This document shows positions 1-10,095 of a stretch of DNA of 64,000 nt, in pieces. Source of the DNA: Amphimedon queenslandica (taxonomy: Eukaryota > Porifera > Demospongiae > Haplosclerida > Niphatidae); NCBI RefSeq assembly GCF_000090795.2, contig NW_003546289.1:173481-237480 (forward strand), read 5' to 3'. Each line of letters opens with the position of its first letter. Within the stretch, counting starts at the first letter, position 1. Both the position numbers and the translations under genes were made by a program. The notes beneath the pieces were generated by a model. The model worked only from the letters and a program-made list of their open reading frames with translations. It was not told where the DNA came from and did no database searches.

Positions 1-2473
1 TTGGCATACTTAGGAGTTATTGCAGCTATATTTGTTGTTTGCATATTAGCAATATTAGTCAGGTGCATAATATAATTTTTGTGAATTATGAAACCATATA
101 TAAGCTCTATTATTTTTTGTAGAATGGTTAAGAAGTACAAAATTTTACAGAAGGCAAGCATTTCAGAGCAATATCTTTTTGCTTGGAAGGTGTTTGCAAG
201 TTGGGACTTTACCATTACTTCACATGAAACAGCAGTCTATAAGCGTCTTCGTCTCACTACTTTGCTTAAAGTAAAATCTGCTCTTTATTTTTTATAAATT
301 TTAATTTATTATTAGGAAACAATTGTAGAAGCAGATTCTAATGACAGACAAACATCGTTAGTGTTGTCATTAATTTACTTATTTTATGTATTTTCATTTT
401 CAATTTATTAGTTGGAAGTTGATAGTTATACGACTTGCTGTTCATGTAGTTTTATTTATTTTGTTGTGTGCCAGTGCATATGCAATTTATTTGGCAGTTG
501 AAAATATTGACTATTCTACTGTTTCTGTCAACTTTGTTGATGCTCTTAAGTTAGGACTGAAAGGAATATGGTTAATTATGCGCTCATTTCAGGTATGAGT
601 ATTTGCTATTAATTTTAATTGTAAGTGCCATTGTAAATTTTGTATAAATGTATATAGGTTCAAGCAGTAATAGTTACTTGTAACTTTGTTTTCCCAATAA
701 TGTTCCAAGTGGCTCAATTAATTGAGCAGCATCATCCACGAACTGCATTAAAAGTAATGCTTGCAAGGTAAGTTATTTTTTTACTACTAAACCAATTGAC
801 TTTGCAAATCTAGGTTATTTGTATTATACATAACAAGCTTGTATGTACTAATCATTGCATTGTTTACTTTTAATAGGACATGTGTAAGAATAATAATTAT
901 TATTAGATAATGGAACATTATTTTGTGCATTGATAGGAAAATACAACTACTGTTTTAACAAATGCAACATTTATTGATAGTGATGAGAATTATTGCTGCT
1001 GGGAAACTGTAATGGGACAGGAATTATACAAGCTCTCTATAACACATTTCTTTGCCGAGTTGTTCAGTATAGCTGTTGTTGATATTGCTCGATGGATAGC
1101 AGTTAAAACATATATATGTCCAAGAATTAGTGAAAAGGTAGGTTAAATTTTGCAAATAACTATCATTTTTGGTCACTTACAGTTTGGCCTTGCTGAATTC
1201 AATTTAGCAAGGAATATTTTGAAACTTGTATATGGACAGGCTTTAGTATGGTATAGTATCAATGTTGCTTGTATCACTATGAGTGTTTCATAGGTTTGGT
1301 GTCCTCTTCTGCCCTCTTTTACCTATTATTAATTTACTGAAGTATATTTTACTGTTCTACATACGTGCCCTTGTAGTATCTTTATTTAATAAGCCACCAC
1401 AGACATTATTTCGAGTGGCATCGACAAAAACATTCTACATGGCATTATTATTGTTGAATATTTTCTTGTGCATTTTTCCTATCAGCTATGCAGTCATACA
1501 AGAAGTTCCGTCAACGACATGTGGACCATTCAGGTAAGTGTGGATTTATACTACCTTATAGTATTATAGGTTTAAATGTATAGGGGCCTTCCTAGCATGT
1601 CACATGCTGTAACATATGAAATAGATAGGTGGCCAGTAATTATACAAACAGTAGTCAATTATGTGAACACCCCAACTATAATAATACCATTAATAGGCTT
1701 GTTGTGGTAAGAATGATGCATTGGCATAGCTAATTATTCTAATTTAGCATTGTTATCTCTTACTTTGCTTCTTTGGCAAATGCTCTAAAGGAAGTGAACA
1801 AAGACTTAAGATTGCAACTTCACTTGGTCAGAATAACTTAGCAATTTACATTGTTATAATTTTTCACCATAGGAACTAAAGGCAGCTCGTGATAAAATAT
1901 ACAGAGATGGTACGTCACAGAATATATTATATCTACATGTATTTATATATTTTAGCTATCAAATTAAAAAAACAAGATACTGAATCAGAAGACTTGTCTT
2001 CTTTCAGTCTCATCAGGAGACATGAGCAATTACAGCAAGAACTTAACAGTGAACTCACTCAGCGTTTCAGCAAAACATCTAACACAATGTTTTCGTATGT
2101 ACGACCATTCGAGCAAGTTCAAATCAATGATTCTTTTGCATCAGGATCTAGTTCTTCTGATTCATCTAGAATAAGATCTGACAATTACACTGACATTTCT
2201 ACATTGCCAAGGATCCAAGCATCTACTGACATAGAAAATGATGAACTGCCAGTCACTGTTTCAACCTTCCTTCCTCCTAAAAATAAGGAAACTTTGAAGC
2301 ATCATCAAAGTGCTGAGAAGGAAAGAAGTCAGCAGGATAGTGAAGGATCGGTGAATCCACAAAGAAGACATTACAGTGCCCCCACTCCACAAATAACTGT
2401 TGGATTTGTTAATAGCATTCATGGAAGACCGAGATCAAGAAGCACTCCTTTATGGACCAGCAATCAAAAATGA
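1..2473 (+). CDS. Transmembrane channel-like (TMC) protein, 3' part
   Basis: TMC proteins are multi-pass membrane proteins; some are mechanotransduction channels. The window opens inside an exon. Exons that join in frame are 1-62, 122-270, 316 to about 365, 411-593, 658-767, 814-883, 937-1137, 1183-1250, 1294-1533, 1584-1706, 1748-1826, 1873-1909 and 1956-2473 (stop TGA). The joined protein has the family signature CWETVMGQELYKL followed by a hydrophobic segment, then a W/FGVLFCPLLPIINLLKY stretch at the 1250/1294 junction, and STTCGPFR before the last membrane segment. An upstream piece reads FASWDFTITSHETAVYK, as in TMC loops. The last exon encodes a hydrophilic Ser-rich cytoplasmic tail of about 170 residues. 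The donor near 365 is uncertain. The N-terminal half lies outside the window. I cannot assign it to one vertebrate TMC paralogue. Confidence 0.93.
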
Positions 2474-2611
2474 TTAAAAATTAGATAGAATTCGGATGAC
2501 TCATACATCATTAAGCTGAAATAATTTTAGTAGCATAGAACTAACACAACAGAAATCAGTTACATTATAATACAATTTAAATGAGGTATAAAACTTTCTT
2601 GTCTGCAATTT

Positions 2612-5451
2612 TTAGTCAGACTCTTCTATGTCAAGTAGAGCTGTAAATTTATTAGAATGAACAGTTGGTGGACTGTTAGACTCTTCATCACTTGATTCAG
2701 AAGTCAATGACAACAGTGTCCCACTATCACTTGTACTCATTCCTTGCTTTTGTAATAATATCATTCTTTCAACCTCTGGATTCTTTTCCCAGCCCTCTGA
2801 AATTAAAATCTAGTGATACCTAGGTTAAGTCCTAAGTCATACCTTTTTCAGCTAAATAACCAGGTGGCATAAAAAACATGCAAACTCTTCCATCACTTGC
2901 AAGCCTTAGTAAATGATTTGCTATGTGGAATTAAAATTAAAAAAAAACAATAATTGTGACTCTTACCAGCTCTATAAGTGTCTAATCTTGCAGCTCTGGC
3001 TGTGAAGTATTGTTTCTTTTCAGCCCATGCTACAAAAAGCGACACCTTATGCTTAGTAATTTTAAGAAACTACTAACCATCACAAATATTCCACGCTGTC
3101 CAATTTAGGGAAGATTCACTTGACACAGTAGCAATAGCACCACCAACTGTATCACCTTCTTCCATTTTCTCTTCCTCAGGGTGAGATAGCTGCAGCAACT
3201 CAACAAGGGGCACTCGCTCAGCAAGATACCCTATACTAGTATATGGCTCTTTCACTTGTGCAATAGGGTAGATTCCGCTAAGTATCTGTAGTACTAAAAT
3301 TTAACCATGTGTGATACACAAACTAACACTATACTTGTAATTGTTTCTCAATGAGTGATGGGAATACAAGACCAGGACAGTCACAGAGACGGACTGTCGG
3401 TGTGAGAAATATTGTTTGTAAATGCTTTGTATGACCAGGAGTTTTTGATGTGCTAACAGACTGTAAATTACACATAAATACAAATGCCACAACAACAATA
3501 ATTATAGATGCAAAAATACTAACCTTTTTCCCAATTAACCCATTAAGAATGGATGATTTACCAACATTTGGGTGGCCTTTGAAGAAAGTACATGTAAAAA
3601 AGATAACACAGAAAGATACAACACACACACACACCTACTAGCCCAATAGTATATACATTATCTGATTCAACCAATTCCTTGTCAATCTCAGGTAAAAGAA
3701 ATTCTTTTGAACTTTGTAATTCGGTTTCATGAGACAAATTGACTGAAATTAATGGTAACAAAATAAGCAATTATGAAGTATTAGTACTTTTTCCTTTATA
3801 GATTCTTTCAATGACTTCAAATAATTCTTTAGGACCAACAGCAGACAACCTTTTTCCTCTCCTCCTTCTAGATTTCAGCTTCACTACGTTTGTAATAAAT
3901 GCCAGGAAATAACAACACATGCTCATTTCATTCGCAAGTATACCTTTTTGACTGACCTCTGTAGATACATCACTGTTCGGATAGCAAGTAAAGCACACAA
4001 CATGCAAATGAGGAAATTGATGTAAGAAATAATGCCTCCAAGCCACAGCAACTTGAGGAGGTACCAAATCAACCTACATGTACATGCAATAACATAACAA
4101 CAAATTGAAGTCTGTCTAGTTTATACTAACTTTATTTAAAATTAGTACAAGTGTCTTTTTGAGGTCATTAACTACATAATCATAAAGAGCAGGTGAGAAA
4201 TGAAGCACCTATAAGTAAAAAAAAATTAATAAGAGAAGAGTTGGAGCTTTATACTGGATGCCTGATATCAGTGATGAGTAAAATGATGTCTGACAGTTCT
4301 AAAACACGCCACAGTTGTCTCCATGTCTATTCAGTAAACAATAAACACTTATACATACGTGTATTCCCTACTTCAAGATTATGCTCAAAATAACTAAGGC
4401 TTTTGTCCCCATATTTAGTATAAATATTCTCCAAATATTCAGTAAACATTTCTTCTTCTTTCCTATGTACCTAAAGTAGTGTACTTTATAATAGAAAATC
4501 TTCAAGATAATAAATTTAATATACATGTAATCATTGCGTGACAAAACCATCATTGTGTGTATTTGTAATGAAAAAATGGCAAGGACAAATGATGGTTACA
4601 ATTAATTGCTACTAAACAATAACAAACAAGATGAGTAGCAGAATTGATATTCACTAGTCACTACTGTTTAATTTTTATCACAAACCTCAGCTTTACTCAT
4701 TTTATAGGTCCACGGTGGTCTCTTAGGAAAATCCAGGACTGACCCAGGTTGATAAATATCATCAACACTAACTTCAAGCATATTCTAATTAATAACAATA
4801 AGATTTCAGTATTTTATTTAAATCTTCATGTATCATGGTGATCACCTCCTCAACTGGAACAATTATTCTAGTCTTTGCTATATGCTTCCTTTTGTCTATT
4901 TCTTCTTGCGATTCTGCATTAAAATGAAGACGAAACCTAAATTATTAGAAATTATTTTTACTCAAAGTAATTGTATCACTTTGCAAATGACACATACATA
5001 TGTAATTAAAATTTCAACAATACCTATTAGGATCATATTTTCCATGCAATTGAGCTGGTTGATGTCCCAGTTTACTAACAACTCTAGGAAGCTCAGACTG
5101 TTTTTCAACAGCTTCTTCAGTCTCACTATCACTCTCAGAAGACGAGACCTGTTCCTCATCAACTTGATCTGGCACTACAGCACTAAGTGATTGGCCTTCA
5201 TTCTGTCCTATATAAAAACTAATTAATCATCATTACTCTTTTATTCTTACATGTCACTAGATATATATAGAGTGCAAAGTTGGTAGGTTGTGCAATCAAC
5301 ATAATAAAATAGAGTGCAAAGTTGGTAGGTCTACAGTAACATGTTGTGCAATCAAGATAATAAAATATTAACCTTGAGATCTTTTCTTTTGCCTTTTTCT
5401 TTGCAACTGCTCTTTCTTTTGCTTGGAACTAAAAGGTTTTCTTCTTGGCAT
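2612..5451 (-). CDS. GNL1: GNL1-type circularly permuted GTPase
   Basis: This is an HSR1/MMR1-family GTPase with permuted motif order (G4-G5-G1-G2-G3). The start at 5451 gives MPRRKPFSSKQKKEQLQRKR, close to the basic N-terminus of vertebrate GNL1. Downstream on the minus strand come an acidic exon near 5010-5205, G4 (NK|VD, split by an intron near 4080-4130), the basic run KSRRRRGKR near 3870, G1 GHPNVGKSS near 3570, then SKTPGHTKHLQT and G3 DCPG near 3390-3440. A conserved IYPIAQVKEPYTSIGYLAER block and AWAEKKQYFTARAARLDTYRAANHL are followed by an acidic Ser-rich tail ending in DIEESD at 2612. At least ten short introns interrupt it. Family members are nucleolar or nuclear and some act in ribosome biogenesis; the role of GNL1 itself is poorly defined. 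It is head-to-head with PdxT. Confidence 0.93.
5269..5367. repeat. Tandem duplication in GNL1 intron 1
   Basis: Two copies of a unit of about 42 bp (starting AGAGTGCAAAGTTGGTAGG and ending CAATCAA-ATAATAAAAT) lie at 5269-5310 and about 5311-5367. The second copy carries an extra 14 bp in its middle. It lies wholly inside the first intron. Confidence 0.8.
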
Positions 5452-5531
5452 TGCTGTTAATGTTTGACTTGTTTGTATAATATTGGGCGGAGTTAGATTT
5501 AAAGATAGGTGTGGTCTACCCTAGATTAAAA
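5452..5531. promoter_or_regulatory. Bidirectional promoter GNL1/PdxT
   Basis: Only 80 bp separate the GNL1 start codon (5451, minus) from the PdxT start codon (5532, plus). Both 5' UTRs and the core promoter must therefore be within or very near this stretch, or inside the opposing gene. The sequence has no clear TATA box in either direction. The PdxT start codon is embedded in AAAATGGCCGCA, which also fits a YY1-like motif. Confidence 0.7.
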
Positions 5532-6959
5532 ATGGCCGCATTGTGCAATGCTGAAGAACAAGCCGGAGAGCAATCAATGAAAGATTCAAAGAGGGACTCA
5601 CTGGTTGTTGTTGGTGTTTTATGTATTCAGGGAGCATTCATAGAACATATTAAAAAGCTGAAAGAAATTAGAGATAATGAAGCTCTGTCTTTGGAGATAA
5701 GAGAGATCAGGAAACCATCTGATATGAAGGATTTAGATGGTTTGATCATTCCTGGTGGAGAGAGCACAACTCTCAGCGTTTTCCTGGCTCAGAATGGTTT
5801 TACTGACGTTATAAAAAAATGGATATCTGGACATGGAGTAGTTTGGGGTACGTGTGCTGGTCTAATTCTACTGGCTGATGATTTACAGGGTCAAAAGGAA
5901 GGTGGACAGACTGTGGTATGTGATTCTGTGATATGTATTTATAGCATGGGTGAAGTGTCAGTATAGTACCATTATAGTACTTTTGAGACCTGTAAATTTT
6001 ATGAATTTGCCTAAAAATCTATTTTGAAAATTTATTTTTTGTGAATTTATGCCATCTTGTACCATAATAATTTGATTTTTGCAGAAGAAATTTTTGCAAA
6101 TCTTAAAAAATTATGATATCCACGAAATTTATAGCCCTCAAAATTTTTGTGCTATACAGTAGTATGCAGGTGTCCTATGCCCCCTCCTGCATACCAATGT
6201 GTAGCAATGCTAATGATTGTTGAGCAGTCCATTGTGTTCATTTACTAAGATTCAGGGTTTCCCACTGGATTTTTGTAGTTTGATTAGCACCTGGTGAAAA
6301 AACTATAGGGACATAAATAGCTAGAAGAATGAGAATTTTTCAATTTTATTGCATTGCCTGATATACTTACTTGTGGATGTACGTGTTCTTATGTTGTGTA
6401 GAAATCTTTAGCTTGTTCAAATTGAATTTTTTATGAATATTTAAAGTTGTTTTAAAATCTGGCCGCAAAACTTGTATTATATAGTTCAGGAACATTGACA
6501 AATTTCATCAAAAATATTTGCTCTATTTTTATTACATTTCCTGATGCATGCATGCATATTCTTATAATTGTGTAGAAAGTTCAAGCTGTTTCTAAATTTT
6601 TTGCGAAGTTGTAAGTTGCTCCAAAATCTGGCCAAAAACACTGTACAGTTTTACAGGACATTGGCCAAATTTTTTAAAAAATGGCCAGGGAATCCTGATA
6701 CACATGCATGTTTTACTATGTTGTAGAAATCTTGAGCTGATTCCAATCAAAACTGAATTTTATACAAATTTAAGTGCTCAGCTTATGAAGCATCCTGTTT
6801 AGCTCACCTAATGCTTTAATTGTGGGGAAACCTTGCTAGTGTTATGACTTTATAGCAGCCATTTATTTATTCTGTCTAAACCTTCCAAGGTTTACTTAAT
6901 ATTCTAGAGCTTCTGGCAGTGTCTCAATTCTTACATGTTATAATAGATTTCCAACTGTA

Positions 6960-6997
<38 letters not shown>

Positions 6998-8640
6998 TGA
7001 TTCAAGCATTAAATTTGTGCACTGGTTGTAATTAATACATAATTGAATTCATAAACCATGTTAGGGTATTTATTTGAAGCATTATCTATTGCAGACCCTT
7101 ATTTTTGATTGCTAAGACTACTTATGCATCTTTTATAGATTGAATCATGATCGTGGAATTGCTATCACATACACTGTATACATGTACATTAGCCACAATA
7201 CTTGTTATTTTATGGCATTGCTGTCCATTGTAAATTAAATACATTTATTGCATCTAGCATAATTGTATTTTGAACAACATACAATACATGTATATTATTT
7301 ATCTAAATTTTAGAAAGATATAACAAGCAAATAAGGAATTAATTGTTTTGTGATTGGATATTTCTTAATTTGACGAGTTACATGTATAGAATACATGTCT
7401 GTATATTGTATCCTGCTAGGCGTACAATGTATGTGTACACTGTTGACAGAATTCCCAAAATAACATGCAATATACATGTACATGTACAGGTATGAATGTT
7501 ATAATGTGGTGGTGGGATAATTCAGGACTAAGATATCAGTAACATTGATTGTAGCCTGGAGGAGTATTCTACTTCATTACATACATGTACATGTACATAC
7601 ATTTTAAGCTCCTCTTTTTTTGTAATAATATTCTTTCTACTGTGTGCACTGCATTACATGAAGTTTCCATTTTATCAGAGCTTTTAAGTTAATTGCAGGC
7701 ATATCACTAAACTGTTGACATGTATTGCCATATAGCTGGTTGTATTCAAGGGTTTATTGTTTCTGTAAAGCTTGTATTTTAAATAAATGCATGAAGTAAT
7801 GTCAATACTATTGCTTCATTAATATTTTTCCATTATTATGAAGATTCTTGTCCAAGCACGTGTGCATATTTGACATTAGCACTTCTAGGCATGAAATACA
7901 ATTTTAGTAGCAGTCTAAACAACTACAATTTATATGGTCAGAAAATTTAACACATTAATTTAGAGCTGAAGGAAATGATTGTATTTACATTTACCAATAA
8001 TTGTTACAATAATACAAAGTTCAATAGTAATCAATAATAATAATAGCCAATAAAATAGCAATTAAATGGCTATTAAGTCAGTTAAAATACTCTGCACGTG
8101 TCACTATTTATTACAATTACATACACAACTTATAATTTACATGTACATGTGTACTATACACATAAAACACAAATGTGTCCGGCAGCCCAATGCATTATTT
8201 CTTGTTTCACACCAATGTTGAAGGTTATGTAGTGTAAATAGATGATAGTTATTACTTATTAGGTGTGATGAAGCTATATAATATGCTAATTATTCTTCCT
8301 GTAGATTGGAGGTCTGCCTGTTCAGTCCAGAAGGAATCTATTTGGGCGTCAAAGAGACAGTTTTGAAGGTTTAGTCCACATTAATGAAGCTCAACAGCTA
8401 CAAAGCAATGGTCCACCAACATGCCATGGAATATTCATTAGAGCTCCAGGAATTAGTAAAGTTTTATCTCCTGATGTTAAAGTACTTGGTTATTTGTCTG
8501 ATCAGGAGACTGTTGTAGCTGTTGAATATCAAAACATCATCGCAACATGTTTTCATCCTGAGTTAACTAATGATTTACGATGGCATCAATATTTTTTAAA
8601 ACATGTTGTTAGACAAAAAAATAATAGTAGTGCTAAATAA
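5532..8640 (+). CDS. PdxT: PdxT glutaminase subunit of PLP synthase
   Basis: Class I glutaminase that releases ammonia from glutamine for the PdxS/SNZ synthase, making pyridoxal 5'-phosphate (vitamin B6). Two exons, 5532-5915 and 8305-8640, join in phase 0 and give 239 residues, slightly longer than bacterial PdxT because of an N-terminal tail of about 30 residues. Visible motifs: GVLCIQGAF start, IIPGGESTTLS (oxyanion/substrate loop), nucleophile Cys108 in WGTCAGLILL, the FGRQRDSFEG block opening exon 2, GIFIRAP, and the His212-Pro-Glu214 pair in FHPELT. All catalytic residues are present. ATG 5532 is chosen because it is the first ATG in frame and has a good context. The 2.4-kb intron is far longer than its neighbours' and holds a MITE and a TG microsatellite. 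A poly(A) signal AATAAA overlaps the stop codon. PdxS is not in this window. Confidence 0.96.
5966..6162. mobile_element. MITE-like inverted-repeat element in PdxT intron
   Basis: The ends read TACCATTATAGTAC inward from the left and, on the other strand, TACTGTATAGCACAAAAAT from the right. The interior has repeated AAATTT..GTGAATTT-like stretches. The layout matches the element at 63304-63504, although the left end is worn. It is non-coding and about 200 bp. Confidence 0.5.
6962..6996 (+). repeat. (TG)n microsatellite
   Basis: An uninterrupted GT/TG dinucleotide run of about 35 bp inside the long PdxT intron. The rest of 6163-8304 is AT-rich intron with scattered ACATGT motifs and no coding signal I can support. 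Confidence 0.95.
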
Positions 8641-8660
8641 AATACACTGAACTTTTAATG

Positions 8661-8694
8661 TTTATTTATTGTTTGGATTTATTTATTGTTTGGA
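8661..8694. repeat. 17-bp tandem duplication at gene end
   Basis: TTTATTTATTGTTTGGA is repeated twice, perfectly, at 8661-8677 and 8678-8694. It covers the stop codon and 3' end of the minus-strand coiled-coil gene. On that strand each copy contains AATAAA, so the duplication also doubles a candidate poly(A) signal. Confidence 0.9.
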
Positions 8695-8921
8695 TGTAAA
8701 ATTGCATTTGAGCGAATTTGTGATTGCACCAATCTATTTTCCATGACTTTTAATTTTGAAGACATTACTTGTTGTTCCTGTGAGATTGTCCTAATTGTGT
8801 TTGCAGTTTCACGAACCAAGTGATCTAAAGTTTGCTCTAACATCCTTTCTTCTTGTTTCAGCTTTCCCTGAACATATGCAGGTAGATTGCTTTGTCTCTT
8901 TGATCTTGTTCTTGCCGACAT
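8679..8921 (-). CDS. Small coiled-coil protein, unknown
   Basis: A single-exon frame of 80 residues. It has a basic start (MSARTRSKRQ) and then a long predicted helix from about residue 18 to 68, rich in Glu, Gln and Leu with heptad-like spacing (KLKQEERMLEQTLDHL, then VMSSKLKVMENRL). I do not recognise the family. Support for a real gene comes from position: its start is 71 bp from the divergent lipase gene, its stop is 38 bp from the convergent PdxT stop, and it fills the gap between them with AATAAA at its end. There is no membrane segment or signal peptide. It could be a subunit of a small helical complex. No function is claimed. Confidence 0.6.
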   Translation of the reverse strand: MSARTRSKRQSNLPAYVQGKLKQEERMLEQTLDHLVRETANTIRTISQEQQVMSSKLKVMENRLVQSQIRSNAILHPNNK

Positions 8922-8992
8922 CTCTAGCTCTATCTAAACTGTTGGGTGTGTCTTTTGATAACGAACTCATTATTATTAATGAAAATTAATTA
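8922..8992. promoter_or_regulatory. Shared promoter, coiled-coil gene / ABHD12-like
   Basis: 71 bp separate the two divergent start codons. The sequence is AT-rich near the lipase end (ATTATTATTAATGAAAATTAATTAATG) and shows no clear TATA box. Promoter function is inferred from spacing alone. Confidence 0.5.
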
Positions 8993-10012
8993 ATGATGGT
9001 CAGAAGTAGAAAGAAAGGGTCTTCTTCAGCAAGTTCTAAGCACACAGAAGGAGATGTGTCTAAAGATAGGCCTAAGCAGAGGAGGCTGTGCTCTTTTTGT
9101 CTTAAGTTTACTGTTGTTCTCCTTCTTCTTTACGCCTTCGCGGCTCTATCCTTCGTGAAATGTACCTGGATACAGAGAGAGCTGATTTATGTTAACAGGC
9201 TACGCATACCTTTCTTTTCTAACCTCTCTGATCCTTCAGAGTTTGGACTCCATCATCGAACGAAGCACTTCTTTCTGACACACCAGGATAGTCAGTGTAA
9301 GATTGGAGTTTGGTATGTTCCACGTGTGAGTACTACAGAGGCTCCCAACTCCCTTGCTGATGGATATCCAGTTGTCTTGTACCTTCATGGTAATACAGGA
9401 ACAAGAGGTACATATCCTCGTATTGGAGTGTACAAGTACCTGTCAGAAGAGAAAAATTGTCACGTTGTAACTTTTGATTATCAAGGCTTCGGTGATTCCG
9501 ACTGTTATCCTAATGAGAATAACATAATGGAGGATGGTTTATTAGTCTGGAAGTGGATAAAGGAGATGGCTCCAAATGCACGGGTGTATTTGTGGGGTCA
9601 TTCGCTTGGTTCGGGTGCTGCAACTCATCTTACGTTGACGCTACAGTCGCTTGGCACTGCACCATATGCTGTTTTACTGGATGCTCCATTTACTAATATG
9701 GTTGAAGCAGCATACAACCATCCTTTTGGTTTGCCATTTAAGCCATTAGGAGAAATATTTTACAGCTATATGCATGAGAACCATTCTTCAATTGATCGAA
9801 TCCTTCATATTGAATGTGACATCATGATATTCCACAGTCATAATGATTATATCATACCATACCATTTAGGGAGGAAGCTGTATGAGACTGCTGTTTCTAA
9901 GCGTAATTCTAAATCTGGCAAAGTCACTTTCGTTAATTGTGGTGATCAAGCGCACAAGTATAACTATTTGTCAAAAGAATTACGTAAAGCAGTTAAAACG
10001 TTTATTCAGTAA
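8993..10012 (+). CDS. ABHD12-type alpha/beta hydrolase (lysophospholipid/monoacylglycerol lipase)
   Basis: An intronless frame of 339 residues. A cytosolic basic tail is followed by one membrane segment at about residues 35-57 (VVLLLLYAFAALSFV), so the catalytic domain should face the ER lumen or cell exterior as in ABHD12. The hydrolase fold shows the HGNTGTRG oxyanion region, VVTFDYQGFGDSD, the nucleophile elbow GHSLGSG with Ser204, Asp285 in HSHNDYIIPYHLGRKLY and His321 in DQAHKYNY. The triad is complete. ABHD12 family enzymes hydrolyse lysophosphatidylserine and monoacylglycerols. Two adjacent ATGs (8993, 8996) are possible starts. Lack of introns among intron-rich neighbours could mean a retrocopy origin, but the frame is intact. 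ABHD12 versus ABHD12B/ABHD13 cannot be settled by eye. Confidence 0.93.
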   Translation: MMVRSRKKGSSSASSKHTEGDVSKDRPKQRRLCSFCLKFTVVLLLLYAFAALSFVKCTWIQRELIYVNRLRIPFFSNLSDPSEFGLHHRTKHFFLTHQDSQCKIGVWYVPRVSTTEAPNSLADGYPVVLYLHGNTGTRGTYPRIGVYKYLSEEKNCHVVTFDYQGFGDSDCYPNENNIMEDGLLVWKWIKEMAPNARVYLWGHSLGSGAATHLTLTLQSLGTAPYAVLLDAPFTNMVEAAYNHPFGLPFKPLGEIFYSYMHENHSSIDRILHIECDIMIFHSHNDYIIPYHLGRKLYETAVSKRNSKSGKVTFVNCGDQAHKYNYLSKELRKAVKTFIQ

Positions 10013-10095
10013 AATCAATAAGTATTATTATTATTATTATTGACTATTTTTTCTGTATTGCATAATAATATTATTTTGGTTGTTACTGGTTATAA

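Noticed and set aside
5532-8640. Bacterial contamination or symbiont origin for PdxT
   Set aside because: A spliceosomal intron in phase, flanking animal genes and the same repeat content as the rest of the window.
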